NCBI GenBank assembly: GCA_009739505.2
Contig: CM019167.2
Span: 104,970,800 to 105,034,799 of the forward strand
DNA from: Apolygus lucorum
Lineage: Eukaryota; Arthropoda; Insecta; Hemiptera; Miridae
Length of the DNA: 64,000 nt
Reading direction: 5' to 3'
In this document: positions 45,101 to 55,618 of the stretch, in pieces
Position numbering within the stretch: position 1 is the stretch's first letter
Layout: every line of letters starts with the position of its first letter
The notes under the pieces: generated by a model
The model's database searches: none
What the model was told of the DNA's origin: nothing
What the model saw: the letters and a program-made list of their open reading frames with translations, nothing else
Program-made: the position numbers and the translations under genes

Positions 45101-47602
45101 GAAATTCAGTAAAATATCTCGTATGTCAGTCTGCAACTTCTGTCCGACCATGAGAAATTCATTCAAGGACCCATTGGTTGATTGCGCAGAACCGTCAAAT
45201 ACAACTCGGAGTTTTACCTGATTTCTGTCAATTTTGGAGATGGCATGATGTGGAATAATGAAGGATGGATGGTTTCTAGAAACAGTCATGTGACCTAACT
45301 GTTCATATTCTTTCATGAATTCATGATAACTTTCACGAAGTCCATCATTTTTTAGCAAACGGTTTTCCTGGTTGCGAAACCGTCGACTTGCAATTGTAGA
45401 TATATTAGTAAATTCTGGAGGGGTTGTACGAAAAGGCAAACGAACACCGTAGCTGCCATCCTTTAACCGATAATGTGTAGCCTTGAAATGGTCTTCACAA
45501 TAGGCGTCATCTGGGTCAGTGACCTTGACTGGTTTCGGTTCTTCAATTTCCCAAAAACGATTTAAATTTGAATTAATATCGTCAATTGTAATTGGGCTAG
45601 TAGTAATCAACGAAGTACCCATAGAAGTTTCAGTTTCAGATGACCCTGTGGTAAATTTTCCGATCACAACATGTCCGAACACAGTTGGGAACAGTTTGGG
45701 AGAATTTGGATCCAATTCAATCGGGCTACCAAGCCATATCTCGGCGAACAAATCGGCACCCAACAAAATATCAATAGGTTTGCTCTCAAAGAAAGTTGGA
45801 TCAGCAAGAGGAAATTTACAGTATTTCATCCAACTTTGACGTGGAAGTGAAACTGTTGGCAGGTGTGACGTGATAGACTTCAGTAGCAAAGCCTTCAATG
45901 GAAAGATAGGAGCTGATTTGTTAACTGGTTTCAACTCGCAATTCACGAAGTTCCTTGCTCCTTCAAGACTTTGGCCGATACCTGTTATTTTGTAATCGCA
46001 TTTATTGTGAATCAATCCTAATCGATTAGCACATCTGTAAGTCATGAATGAATAATGGCTAGCAGTGTCTACTACTAATCGTACGGTTTGATAAGCATTT
46101 CTGGCGTCAAGTATCTCAGCAATGCACGTTCCAAGGACTACCTGTGATTCTGTACGTGTGACTGCGTAAGAACCGGGAGATGCACAATACGAGCCTGAAC
46201 TATCAGTATTGTTCGAGGGTTGAGTAGTAGCTACATTACTTTGACCTTCAACATTGGTACATAACATGGTGTTGTGGCGCTGCTTACACCATCTGCATAC
46301 CCATCTAGATTTACATGAACTTAACTGATGAGTCCTGGAAAGGCAGTTGCGACAACCGTTATAATTAACAAGCCATGCGATTCGTTGGTTCACGTCTGCG
46401 GTACAGAATTTCCTACAACTCAACAGCCCATGTGATTCTTCCTTACATATGAAACAAGGAGTGGGGGTGTAAGAACTGTTTTGTTGTTTCCGTTGAATCT
46501 GGTTATTTCCTGACGATTGTACAACCAAACTCGCTTTTCCTTTAGTCTTGAAACTACCTTTGTTGTCATTTCCCCTATTTCTAGATGAGCTATATTGTTT
46601 ATGTCCTGAAGATGACGGTGGGGTTTCAAAGGTTGCGTTGGTATCGGCAGTAAGTTGCATGGAAAAACAATAATCCTTAACAAATTTGAACAGCTGATCG
46701 AACTTAGGAAACTCAGTGTCTCGATGGATGTGCTGGAATCGTTCTCTCGTACCATGATCTAAGAGTCTAAAAGCTAAATGAAACAATAAGAATTTTGATT
46801 CATTTTCAATTCCAAGAAGTTCAAATGCAGAGATACTATCACACACTGACGTCATGTATGATTTGAGAGTGTCAAGAGAAGGCTTGCCGTGCATTGGAGT
46901 AAAATTTAGAATACGGTTGAGGTAGGCTTGAGCGATAAGCCTTTGCTTGTCATAAGTTTCGCACAAGGCTGCCCACGCCAATGGATAATTCTGTTCGGTA
47001 ATTTGGAATTTATTTACCAAAGAGAGTGCTGGGCCCTTTAGATTAGTAATGAGATAATGGAACTTCTTCGTAGGAGTGAGAACCTTATCCTCGTGAATGA
47101 CTGAAACGAAAACATCGCGAAACTTTGGCCATTGTAAAATTTCACCATCAAAACAAATCAATTTAATATTGGGCAACTGAGAAGTGGTATTCTCATGAAC
47201 AACTGTTGTAGTCGACTCGAGCATCGAAGTAGAAGCAGCAGCAGGACCGGGGGTAGGTTCAGTTAGACGAGCATGAATAGTTTTAATCTCATAGTACGAA
47301 TTTCTCATAAGAGTTTTATCACTACTGTCCGAATCCGATGGGAACTCCAAGTCTTCAACTTCTTCAGCGAGGACTGCAAGATCATTATAAGCATCTTCAT
47401 AGTAGCCGTAATATTTTTCCAAAACAGTAAACATACCTTTAAAAAGGGGTAGGTATTTAGCTGCATCTGTTTTGGTCTTCAAAGCAACTGAATGTATTGA
47501 GGCTACTTCATCTTTTGCATTTGACAAAGTTCTCTTCAATTTTGCAATTGTACGTTTAGTATTCTCGCCCATTATTCTCGTTTTAATCAAGAGGAATAAC
47601 AA
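42164..47602 (-). CDS. BEL/Pao gag-pol polyprotein, intact
   Basis: 1812 codons with no stop or frameshift. The Met at codon 11 (47572, MGENTKRTIAKL) may be the true start. Gag (DUF1759-like) lies at about 145-310. Three zinc knuckles follow near 383-400, 417-430 (CX2CX4HX4C) and 436-448. The aspartic protease at about 490-630 has VVDTAS (Asp512) and ILLGAD. RT at about 780-930 has LRVVFDGSA, ALVADIVKCFR and YVDD (920-923). RNase H/A17-like region is at about 985-1220, with LSDAS and FTDST. The integrase has an HHCC finger (His1410/1415, Cys1445/1448) and catalytic Asp1480, Asp1546 and Glu1600 (D-x65-D-x53-E). A DUF5641-like C-terminus lies at about 1685-1775. The order protease-RT-RNase H-integrase, with gag and pol fused in one frame, is typical of BEL/Pao. 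It makes the particle protein and the enzymes that copy and insert the element. Confidence 0.96.
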   Translation of the reverse strand: MLFLLIKTRIMGENTKRTIAKLKRTLSNAKDEVASIHSVALKTKTDAAKYLPLFKGMFTVLEKYYGYYEDAYNDLAVLAEEVEDLEFPSDSDSSDKTLMRNSYYEIKTIHARLTEPTPGPAAASTSMLESTTTVVHENTTSQLPNIKLICFDGEILQWPKFRDVFVSVIHEDKVLTPTKKFHYLITNLKGPALSLVNKFQITEQNYPLAWAALCETYDKQRLIAQAYLNRILNFTPMHGKPSLDTLKSYMTSVCDSISAFELLGIENESKFLLFHLAFRLLDHGTRERFQHIHRDTEFPKFDQLFKFVKDYCFSMQLTADTNATFETPPSSSGHKQYSSSRNRGNDNKGSFKTKGKASLVVQSSGNNQIQRKQQNSSYTPTPCFICKEESHGLLSCRKFCTADVNQRIAWLVNYNGCRNCLSRTHQLSSCKSRWVCRWCKQRHNTMLCTNVEGQSNVATTQPSNNTDSSGSYCASPGSYAVTRTESQVVLGTCIAEILDARNAYQTVRLVVDTASHYSFMTYRCANRLGLIHNKCDYKITGIGQSLEGARNFVNCELKPVNKSAPIFPLKALLLKSITSHLPTVSLPRQSWMKYCKFPLADPTFFESKPIDILLGADLFAEIWLGSPIELDPNSPKLFPTVFGHVVIGKFTTGSSETETSMGTSLITTSPITIDDINSNLNRFWEIEEPKPVKVTDPDDAYCEDHFKATHYRLKDGSYGVRLPFRTTPPEFTNISTIASRRFRNQENRLLKNDGLRESYHEFMKEYEQLGHMTVSRNHPSFIIPHHAISKIDRNQVKLRVVFDGSAQSTNGSLNEFLMVGQKLQTDIRDILLNFRIHKYALVADIVKCFRGIWVHPDDRKYQTIFWRYNPYDALQVFELNTVVYGLTSSPFLANRVIQAIVDDHGSEYPEASKVLRRDIYVDDVVSGCDSIDDAATLQKQLIGLLGKGQFKLSKWASNCPELLKNVSDTSELPVTIISKEDSSVKILGLQWSPITDCFSYNLELPTVKPTKRSILSTVSKIYDPLGFISPLVVTMKQFLQELWKLGVDWDDPVPQVLATRWEIALNQLPVLSNLNIPRFVRPGTPSMYQIVGLSDASETAYCAAIYLRVITQEQIVKVSLLISKTKLAPLKKLTIPRLELCGCFLLARLYRSIAEYLSLLQPTDLKTPCFFTDSTIALGWLRTPTYKLKTFVGNRVSEILQITSADEWHHVSSEDNPADAGSRGFLPDQPPNSTLWWNGPSWLSRPQSTWCLSIPTIQFDMSEIKAEKVALVTINSSVNRPSKFIVDIISNFSSFNRLLRSLAHVLRFVKNIRYKNERISGPLKLQEINSARVRCVKAVQAHVFFDDDFSERSQSKIMKKFSKLNPFFDSAGILRAGGRLYNANLPYNHKHPILLPHESHLSNLIVDHFHRMYLHPGPSLLHAVVQMEYWIPSLRRLAQQRIFQCRRCYRLKAKTYVPKMGNLPAHRVQAARAFMKTGVDFCGPFYMKDSRRRKSQISKVYLCIFVCMATKAIHIEAVTSLAADAFLASLDRFVSLRGMPTDLYSDCGSNFVSAARQLKEWYQWFVSEGAQSQITEKTSVRRMNWHFNPPHAPHFGGIWEAGVKSAKSLMLRTIGETVLTYEELSTLVAKISAVLNSRPLCPLSPDPSECEYLSPGHFLIGEAPLAIPEPTLMDVSINRLDRWQLIERMSQHFWGRWHKEYLSTLQLRNKWSDDGPNLKVGDLVFLKENNQPILHWSRGRVEKIHPGVDGKVRVATVKTSTSTFTRPVSKLVPLLSPEEDQDEHYDPPEEEKKRHLDWIRGANPSVDDEEDS

Positions 47603-47983
47603 GGATAGCGTAGGGAGTCGAGGGGGTAAACTAGGTCAGTAGGATGTTTGGATTCAAGTTCAAGGTCAGTTTAAAGAGACAGGTGCGTAATGACAACACG
47701 TCAAGAAAGATAACAAATAGGCAAACTCTCACTTTCAGGTCATGCGTTTGAACCTAGATTACCTTATCTTACAACGAAGCTTGATAATCTCCAACTTATC
47801 TCCTAACTGTACCCTCCTTTGAGAGCAAATAATTTAGTATTGCCAACCTAAATCAGGTTGAACAAAAAATTGAAACAGCGCGCTAAAATGTGCCAATAAA
47901 TCAAATAAATACAGTGAATCTGTGAATGAATACTATAATTATTCTGATATGACTTTACTGTGAATTTTATAGCATCAACTCAA

Positions 47984-47999
47984 CCACGCTCTGCTACCA
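47984..47999 (-). other. tRNA primer binding site of BEL/Pao element
   Basis: TGGTAGCAGAGCGTGG on the minus strand begins four bases inside the 5' LTR. TGG pairs with the CCA end of a tRNA. The tRNA species is not assigned. Confidence 0.8.
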
Positions 48000-48003
48000 A
48001 AAA

Positions 48004-48659
48004 TGTTTGGATTACCAGAGGTGGGGATTTTAATTTGAAGAAAATCCAATTACTTCTGGCACCAAGGTTATATTGAAAAACAAGAAATTGAATACAATGA
48101 TAGATAGTTAGGAGCTCCTTCTAATTATATGTTATATGTAGGGGATTGAACAGATAAAGAAAGTTCGCAAGTACTAATATTGGTAGATCTGACCGTTTGA
48201 GATGTAGACAGGAAGCACGCGTATCTATGCAGACTGAGAGAAGTATGTCCTGAGCGTATTGAAGCTTTTGGCACGGTGCTCCCGATGTCCAGGTGGCCTG
48301 AAATCAGGAATCCGAATTTGAGCATGTGCTCCTAGATTTTCCATAAGGCATGGCATCAACGTATCACCGGATGTCGCACTTACAATTCAGGTCTGTTGAT
48401 TCCTCCTGCAGCGGGATACTGAAGACCCAAACTCAATGATTCCTTTTGGGATGCTGACGACCGTGGCAAGGAATGAGAGAGGCAGTGAAGAAGCGAGGCA
48501 ATAGTGGCGCATATGAAGGATGGAGCAAGACTGAATTGGACGGTGTCTTGTTGAACTCAAGGGACACAGGGCACAGGGCACAGATCACTTCCACTACACT
48601 GTCACCATCTACTTATGTACAGCTTCATAACAACATGTTAGACTATTTGGGCCTGAACA
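48004..48659 (-). repeat. 5' LTR of BEL/Pao element
   Basis: 656 bp with TGTT...AACA ends in both strand readings, nearly identical to 41375-42030. Confidence 0.95.
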
Positions 48660-49000
48660 ATTAAGGTTGAAAAAATTGCCCTCCAAAATCAAAATTCCCA
48701 CTCGTGTTTCACGTTTTAGATCTTCCCGAACAACTTAGGTTCCGATTTTGAAGAAAATTTTCAGGAATTGGGCGGGTTGGCGTGAAGAAGGTCTCCTACG
48801 AAACCAAAGAATTGATGGTAGCCTTTGCGTGTAGTTGAGACTCTGGATGGCTCCGCGTATGAATTACATCGTCGTATGATCATCAAATTTGGAGTGTGAT
48901 GGTAGGTACTTGAGATTGTTCTTTTGATAGACAACTATATCGGGACATCTGAACAATCGTTATGAATACGAGGAAGCCATGTGTCACTCGCACTTGACGT
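48660..49000 (+). repeat. Family-C repeat, right part, split by BEL element
   Basis: Resumes with AAGGTTGAAAAAATTGCCC, then AAAATCAAAATTCCCACTCG and the CTTCCCGAACAACTTAGG block. Confidence 0.7.
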
Positions 49001-51125
49001 TTATACTGTATTGAAGGAAAACAACTTCTTCTCTTCCTTTTGTCAAAATGTATGATTTTTTTGGTTGTAATTTTGGCCTGATTAACTAGCGAAAAATCCT
49101 AAATTTTATTCGAAAGTTTCTCTTGCATCGAAATCTTCAGTAGATAGATAATTTCCGCCTGCTTCTTGAATCCTATTCTACCTCAGAGTAGCTCAGCTGG
49201 TGGCCAAGGGAATAAATTGGTATATATAAGCCTGGCGAATCAACAAGACAGAGTAAACTTCCACCTTGAAAAGGGTTTTGCCACGTAAGAGGGTCTTTCT
49301 CCTCTAGGAGGTAGTTAAGGGTTCCAGTCTTTGGCTTCAACTATTTATATTTGGAAACGAACGGAGTTCCAAATCTGCACTTCCTTTGGAGGGTTTTGCA
49401 TTGCCAAACAGTTCTTTCAGAGGATCAGGGAGTAGCCATACGTGGGGGTGGACGGAGTTTTCATACCTTGTGACATCAAGGAACTCGAAAGAAGGTTTAA
49501 CTAGGCCGGGAACGGTTATTTCCGCGATTCTCAAGAACGCCAGCATCCAGGTTGCTCTAGTCTGTTTGAACAACGAGTACTACTGGAACTCCTACACCTC
49601 TTCATACGATAAGTCGAGACCTATTCTTAAGAATTGACTCCATGAGCAAATAGAAGAGACCAAAACTTTAGAATCACCAATATTGAGGAACATCCATTGG
49701 GATTCATTGCGCTATTGAAGCCTCATATTCAGGAGATTAAATTTTTTCATAATAAAAATCACTTTTTCTTAAAATTATGAATTGTTTTTCCACTTTCTAG
49801 TTATTGAAAATCTGCGGTCGGGAAGTTATGAATATTCAGATCCAATGCAAATAATAAGAAAGTACGTTTTTATGGTTTGAGTAGTTTACCACCCAGATAA
49901 ATTGTCTAAAATCTTGTATGGTTGACATAGAAGGGTTAAGAATAATTGACCATCCTTGTTATGCAATCCAAGTAAAATTACAGTGTGAGACGGCACCCCG
50001 TTAAAAATCACATCCACACTAGATGTATAGTCTGAGGTACCTGTTTTCAGGTGAACGTGACTCCTCGATATTCGCGTAGATTGAATATGTAAATGGTAAA
50101 AGATCAAAGAGATCACTGAACCAACACGTGCGACGAGAGAAAGAATGAAATAATAGTAGGCGACTGCGAACAGGAGTCTCCTATCAATCTCCATCGATGT
50201 CTCTCAACTTGCTTTAGTCGTTCAAAGGGTTCCAAATTAGAGGAAATAAAAGCGGATCGTCTGCCCAAAGCCATATTCCTTCTCGGGATGGAAATCGCAA
50301 TTTCCTTTTCACGGTATTACACGGTTAGTTAGGCTAGTAGAGCCTCGAAAAAAGTTACCCGGCTAATCTTAAAAACGCTTTATTTTAGCGGGGAAGGAGG
50401 AGGAGGTTGCTGCTAAATCATGAAATATTCATAGCTATAATAAAAGGAGAATAAATCCAATTTGCAAGGCTCTTAAGTGAGCACAAGGGGAGGGTGAAGG
50501 GGCTGAGCTGGTCGCTCGGAGGAAATATTTAAGGCAATTACTCGTCAAGGGCTCGGGGACAGCTACTGTAAGAGAGATGGGACTGTTCCCTCAGAGTTCT
50601 TTTGTCAGCCATACAAACAGATCCGTTTGCACATAATCATAGATAGAACCAAATTTCCTTACACATTAGGAGAGACAGGTCGTGTCGAGCGGAACTCACC
50701 TCACACCTGCGTTCGAATCCTCCTTGGAATCGGAAGGAAACAGTCGAATTATGATTGGTATAACGATTTCACGTTTTTGTAGTGCCCCTCAATAAAATCA
50801 ATTGAACAGACCATGCAGGGCAATAGGAATAGTCAAAAGTCCATTCATGCAGCATGAATTGATGAGCGAATTTTCAAAGAAATCTTTCAGTTGAAGGATT
50901 TAAGGAAATAAACAATGGTAACAAAAGGTAACTACTAAGTCAATTATATGAGTTAATAAGAGATTTATATATTATCCAGCGTCCGTGGCAAGTGGTTTTT
51001 TTCTTGCTTTTTTAAATTCGCTAATAAGGCTGTATGTTAACGTACAGTTTCCACAGGGTATATTTTGAATATGCAAGGAGTCCACATTCATGCTCTACAC
51101 GTTCCTGTTTCTTTCCCTCATTCGA
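49001..51125. other. Unassigned, with a TATA motif and an opposed pair of frames
   Basis: GGTATATATAAGCC near 49219 could be a core promoter. About 165 bases on, 49386-49637 (plus, 83 codons) and 49337-49573 (minus, 78 codons) are open on both strands. The plus frame has several Trp/Tyr but no known domain. An isolated perfect box B, GTTCGAATCC, occurs at about 50712-50721 without a box A. The rest is not recognised. Confidence 0.3.
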
Positions 51126-51129
51126 CCCA

Positions 51130-51355
51130 CCTGGGACTACCAAAGTGAACTATGGGGATCTGCTACCATAAATTCATCGCATCAATAAAATTCAAGTGAT
51201 TCAAAATCGAGTACTCCGCGTCGTATCTGGAGCACCGTGATACGTTCACAGCACAATCCATCATAACAACCTAAATGTACCAACTATTCAAGAAGTGATC
51301 CGAAACTCATACAAAAAACTCTACAAGGATCATCAAAATCCATATGAGTAACACA
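51130..51355 (+). pseudogene. Jockey-like LINE C-terminal remnant
   Basis: CTATGGGGATCTGCTACC gives LWGSAT near 51148. After a frameshift the reading is KIQVIQNRVLRVVSGAP, then a stop where a Trp of APWY is expected (TGG changed to TGA, 51238-51240), then NNLNVPTIQEVI and DHQNPYE to a stop near 51350. It has the same architecture as the tail at 15597-15872, but is more decayed. Confidence 0.75.
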
Positions 51356-51558
51356 TTATGTCAGCAAGGTAAAGCGGGTGTGTGAATTTCGGGAAAACGA
51401 GATTTCAACTTGGTCAAAAACCAAATTTTGTTCTTTACAAGAAGAACTATTTTTTTCTTGGCGTTTGGAGTTATCTTCGCGGATTTCGCCTGTAAAGAAT
51501 GTAAGGGGATTCATGTACTTTGACACCAAAATTTTTGGCTTTTTAACAGTGGGTATAA

Positions 51559-52311
51559 CGCTGCAAATTATTACACAAAGGTTTATTATTTTTCTGAATA
51601 GATCACTCGCCTGCAAAGAACACGGCTTTGCCATCATAACTACCTAACAACCATATTTTCGCTTTACAATCAAGTTAATTTGAAGAAAAGAGTTGTTGGT
51701 GCCTTCATCAGGAAATTAGATTACTGGTTGCTAAGGACGCGAAACTGAGTATAACTCAAAGAAAAGAACAACGATCGCATTTTGGTCAGCTTTATTTTAA
51801 ACGGAGATTCAGTCATTGAACGGTCAGTGAACATTCGTTTGCGATTCACACTCGTGTTTATGTTTTATTATTCGTCCCCACTTCATGTCCATACTGGCAG
51901 TGAACGGTTCGTCCTACAGAGCTCTGGGTGGTCTCATTCGATTCTAAAAATTCAATACTATTTTAAATTGATGAAAAACAATACCTTTATTTTGAAAGTT
52001 ATTGAAAATGTCAGCCCTTGTTTTTTAACCCCTAAGAAGTGACTGAAATCAACCAAAAGCTTCGGGGCACAACTAGACCTCAAACGGAGCCCATATACCA
52101 AAATGAATCAAAATCGGTCCATGGTAACTAAGGAAACTGCCGCATACGGCCGACGGAGGACACATTTTTATCCAGTTTTCGGATTTTACGTAGGTACCTT
52201 GAAACGTTTACAAACCAATTCAGATGTAGAGGGGGGGCAGGTGGGGGGGGGGGGGGTAAAAAGTTCTTTTATTGATCGATTCAAAAGGTTTATTATTGCA
52301 AATTATATACC
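51559..52311 (-). repeat. Family-A repeat, older long-type copy
   Basis: From CGCTGCAAATTATTACAC to ATTATATACC. It has the longer tail segment shared with 8488 and 17398. A G run near 52240-52257 replaces part of the AACCCCC region. The terminal hairpin is degraded. Confidence 0.8.
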
Positions 52312-53765
52312 AAAAGGAGCTAAGTAGCTTCAATTCCGCAGATGACCACATTTTCGCAATATTCTGGTGGGAAAAGGGGACCGTAAATCGAGGGCAGTCG
52401 TCGCTAACTTCAACTCCAGTTGGTAATCGCCTTCACTCTTACATTTTATTTGTCAGAACGACTCCAACTGACCGAATAAACGGCTACAAGCTGTGCCCAC
52501 CTAATACAGATAACTTCATTTAAATATAATTTTGTATAGATTTTTTCGTGGTTTTTCTATCGTGAGTTTCTTCAAGAAGCAAATTCAGCTGTGCCCAATC
52601 AACAACAAAAAGGAATCTTTCCTCTTTCCACTGAAGAAAAATACTGAAAAGAAAACGACCGCAGGATATCTTAATCAACTTATCCAACTACATCCCATAT
52701 ATTATTTTTCTCCCAAGTATTGTTATTGCACACGTACTCATATTTATGTCACTGCTATCCTTAACCGTAAGCTAAATTGATTTAATCTGGTTTAGGACAG
52801 ACAATGGGCTTCACCTAGAACAAATTCCATGCCAACGATTTTATTTATTATGTATATATTATTTATTGTGCATAACTCTAATGTCAAAATTTACTATAAG
52901 TTTAGGATGAAGAGAGTTTATATGTACTTCTCAGAAGTGAAAAAAAAATAGTTCAGCAACCTCAGTAGAATCGGAAGCAAAAATATGTTAGGCATTACAT
53001 TAGAAACCTGACTTCAACCAAGACTACGCAATTGATCAAATGTAATGAGAATCCGTATTTTCCTCTATGGAACACACTGCCTCATCACCATATATAATAT
53101 AAAATATATTCTAACTCCAACTCGTTCTTCTTCCTCGATTTTCAGAGATTTGTTGGATTTATGTACATACAGAGATGTGCGATGTTGTTCAAGATGAAAC
53201 GCCCAGCTTAGAGGGAAAGACGTGAAATTCTGATTCCTTCCTGAATGAACAAAGTCGAGTGAATGATATTTTGAAGTCGTACACAATTATAAAATATCAG
53301 TAAGGTATTAAAATACATCAAATGGGTTATTTTGGGAGGTATTTTATATCCCTCTCAAAACCCTTTTAAAGTCAAAGCCAAATGCTTATTATTGTCGAGT
53401 ACCAATTATTGATATAACGATCTTCAAACAAATACATACCAAGGGAATTCTACCAGACGTGACAGGCGGTTATTCCCAGTTCCTAAACGTGAAAATGTGC
53501 TCTTTGTAAAGGTCAAAAATACAGGATAAGTTTCACTAAATTGTACTCAAGATTGAAACTTATTACCGTGACCACATTTTGCTATCTCTATACTTCTCAA
53601 TGAAACGCACGCACTATTCTCAGACAACCTACCTCAATCACTAGTCGGTTCCACCAGACCGAAGTGAACTCCACTTCCCTTACCACTGCCTTGGGCGATA
53701 AACGGTTGTACTAGACCGACTTGAAGAGCTTGGTGTAAAACTGACCTTCTACTAATCTCACAACA
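52312..53765. other. Unassigned spacer
   Basis: AT-rich. The frames at 52272-52780 on the plus strand carry no known motif. Confidence 0.4.
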
Positions 53766-53850
53766 CTTTCACCTGTTTTATTATTTATATTATATTATAC
53801 TATATTATATTATATTATATTATATTATATTATAATATATTATTATATTT
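53766..53850. repeat. TATTA pentanucleotide microsatellite
   Basis: Many TATAT-T units of period 5 with few interruptions. Confidence 0.9.
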
Positions 53851-53920
53851 ACTTTTATTTATAAAGACTATGTACTCGTTGGATGAGGGGAAGAATGGGG
53901 GGTGCGCCTTGATTTTTTTT

Positions 53921-54190
53921 AGATTTTTAATCGAAATTAGACAACATTCTGAGAATTTTGGCACCATCCGCGACCTTCTAGCATGAGTAGATCTGTTTCT
54001 ATGATTTTTCGAAGCTTCGACCGTTTATGACGTCACGCGCCTCTCTCGCCTGGGCGGGACCCACCAGCCCACTGTGACGTCATAAACGGTCGAAACTTTA
54101 AAAATTCATAGGAAAAGATTTACACACGCTCGAAGGTCGCGGTTGGTACCAAAATTCTCAGAATGAGGTCTACCTTAGATTAAAAATAAC
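53921..54190. mobile_element. Foldback (MITE-like) element with CRE palindromes
   Basis: Two arms of about 115 bp (53921-54035 and 54075-54190) are imperfect reverse complements around a GC-rich loop of 39 bp. Shared arm segments include ATTCTGAGAATTTTGG, CGCGACCTTC and CGACCGTTTATGACGTCAC. Each arm ends at the loop with a perfect TGACGTCA. No coding capacity. No target duplication is clear, so the superfamily is not assigned. Confidence 0.75.
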
Positions 54191-54429
54191 AATAAACAGT
54201 TTTTCCTACCAAGACGCTAACCCTATTGTGACTCGGTTTCCTCGTTTTAAGTTTATATTAACATGAGAGAGAATAATTGCTTTGGAGGTGCCCAGATTAA
54301 TTTCAAACTTCTTTTTTGATGATCGCTACATTATATAACCGAACAAGTAGGGTTCAGTACTATACAATTGATTGCTTATGTACACTTATCACAAATTCAA
54401 GTCAATTTGGAGAGAAGCAGCCTAAAACA
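54191..54429. other. Unassigned spacer
   Basis: Nothing recognised. Confidence 0.4.
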
Positions 54430-54498
54430 CGCTGCAAATTATTACACAAAGGTTAATTATTTTTCTGTATTATGTAGATCACTGGCCTGCGAATCACT
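54430..54498 (-). repeat. Family-A copy, first part, split by Harbinger
   Basis: CGCTGCAAATTATTACACAA to GATCACTGGCC. The family-A text resumes at about 55958 (CACAGCTTTGCCATTG) after the transposon. ATCACTGGCCT occurs twice at the left junction. Confidence 0.75.
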
Positions 54499-54608
54499 GG
54501 CCTTCACGCACTTGCGATTTTTAGTCGCGCGATTTTGTCGCGGTGAAAAAGTCGCTGTCGCAGCATGTCACTACCGCGCACGCACCTTTGACTGTAGTAG
54601 TGCGACAA

Positions 54609-54766
54609 TGGATGACTTAACATGTGCCGTAGCGTTGGCTTTAAAATTAAGAAAAAGGCGGCGGGATGAAAAATCCGAAAAAACGTATTGGGTACACCCT
54701 ATTATCACCCAAAGGGAGACTAAGGGGCAATTTTATAAAATCCACGGAGATTTAATCCACGGATGA
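54609..54766 (+). pseudogene. Harbinger transposase N-terminal fragment
   Basis: The ATG at 54609 opens 52 codons (MDDLTCAVALALKLRKRRR, then YWVHPIITQRETKGQF) ending at a stop. YWVHP near the N-terminus is usual for HARBI1-type transposases. The DDE core that should follow is missing up to the next fragment. A longer frame from 54368 is an extension into the repeat and is not natural. Confidence 0.7.
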
Positions 54767-54779
54767 TTCTGGCAACCTT

Positions 54780-55199
54780 ATGCCTATGATGCTGGTTGCT
54801 GATGAAGCTTTTGGCCTCGACGAACATGTTTTGAGACCATACCCTAGAAGAAACCTATCCACTATCCAAAAAGTGTACAACTATAGATTGTCTCGAGCTC
54901 GTCGAATGGTCGAATGCTCATTTGGACTCCTCGCAAACAAATTGAGGATTCTTCACTGCCCCATAGCAGTTAATGTCGACTTGGCAGAACAAATTGTTAA
55001 AACTTGCTGCGTTCTCCATAACTTCGTGAGGAAAAATGATGGGACACGATTTGAAGATGAACTCTACGAATGTCCAATGAGTGATGTTGAGGCAGTTGGG
55101 ACTCGGTCATCGAGACGTGGGACCGAAGTGAGAGATTATTTTTCCAACTACTTTACTTCGCCCCACGGTTCGTTGCCATGGCAATACGACAAAATATAG
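54780..55199 (+). pseudogene. Harbinger transposase C-terminal DDE fragment
   Basis: 139 codons, open. MLVADEAFGL carries the second catalytic Asp. RRNLSTIQKVYNYRLSRARR and VECSFGLLANKLRIL (catalytic Glu) complete the DDE_Tnp_4 end, and LPWQYDKI is a plausible natural C-terminus. The first catalytic Asp lies in the deleted part, about 170 residues by comparison with a full protein of roughly 350-400. It cannot be an active transposase alone. ATG 54780 is internal. Confidence 0.8.
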
Positions 55200-55387
55200 G
55201 TCGTGGAAACCTGTGCATTTTATAAATAATTACCATACGAGTATAAACACCTTAGCACTTTGTTTTCAGATGTAAATCATTTGAGCACTATTACCTATTA
55301 TTATTCTACTCAATACTTGTATTGCAATAAAATTTGGTAACTAAACTTGAAATGAAAAATACATTGGTATTCTGTAAAATACATACC

Positions 55388-55618
55388 TTTGATTTGTTTA
55401 TCCTTTCCTGATAGACGATTCCAGTCCTTCAACAACACTTCACATACTTCTGTCCACATCTTGTCTTTAACGTTCCTGTCACTATATTCTTTGCATTTTT
55501 TATTATAAATGGCAGGCCTTCTTTCAACTTCGGATATAAGTAAATTACAATCAATAAAAACATGTGATGGCAGCTCATTGTCATCATCAACCGACTCAAT
55601 TTCGACATCTTCTGACAT
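55388..55618 (-). pseudogene. Harbinger MADF/SANT-like protein, first exon
   Basis: The ATG at 55618 starts an acidic segment (MSEDVEIESVDDDNEL), followed by a MADF-like domain: LISEVERRPAIYNKKCKEYS and VKDKMWTEVCEVLLKDW. In Harbinger elements this protein binds the transposon ends and partners the transposase. At about 55388 the exon reaches AAAG then GTATGT, a good 5' splice donor. The frame runs on to 55310 only as intron. Downstream exons appear to be lost, as the convergent transposase end lies immediately beyond. Confidence 0.65.

Larger units (their letters stand above)
41375..48659 (-). mobile_element. Complete BEL/Pao LTR retrotransposon, 7285 bp
   Basis: Reading on the minus strand: 5' LTR 48659-48004, PBS 47999-47984, leader, one gag-pol frame 47602-42164, PPT 42041-42031, 3' LTR 42030-41375. 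All parts needed for autonomous movement are present, and no env-like frame follows pol. The two LTRs differ visibly at 41733/48362 (C/T) and at the outermost base, implying recent insertion. Flanking bases (41370-41374 and 48660-48664) do not form the expected 4-6 bp duplication. Confidence 0.95.

Noticed and set aside
42294..46755. Plus-strand and shifted ORFs of 60-110 codons within the BEL/Pao element
   Set aside because: All are antisense or alternate-frame shadows of the intact gag-pol frame.
49194..49210. Box A-like TAGCTCAGCTGG suggesting a tRNA
   Set aside because: No acceptor pairing and no box B within tRNA distance.
50712..50721. Perfect box B (GTTCGAATCC) suggesting a tRNA
   Set aside because: No box A or tRNA stems upstream at suitable spacing.
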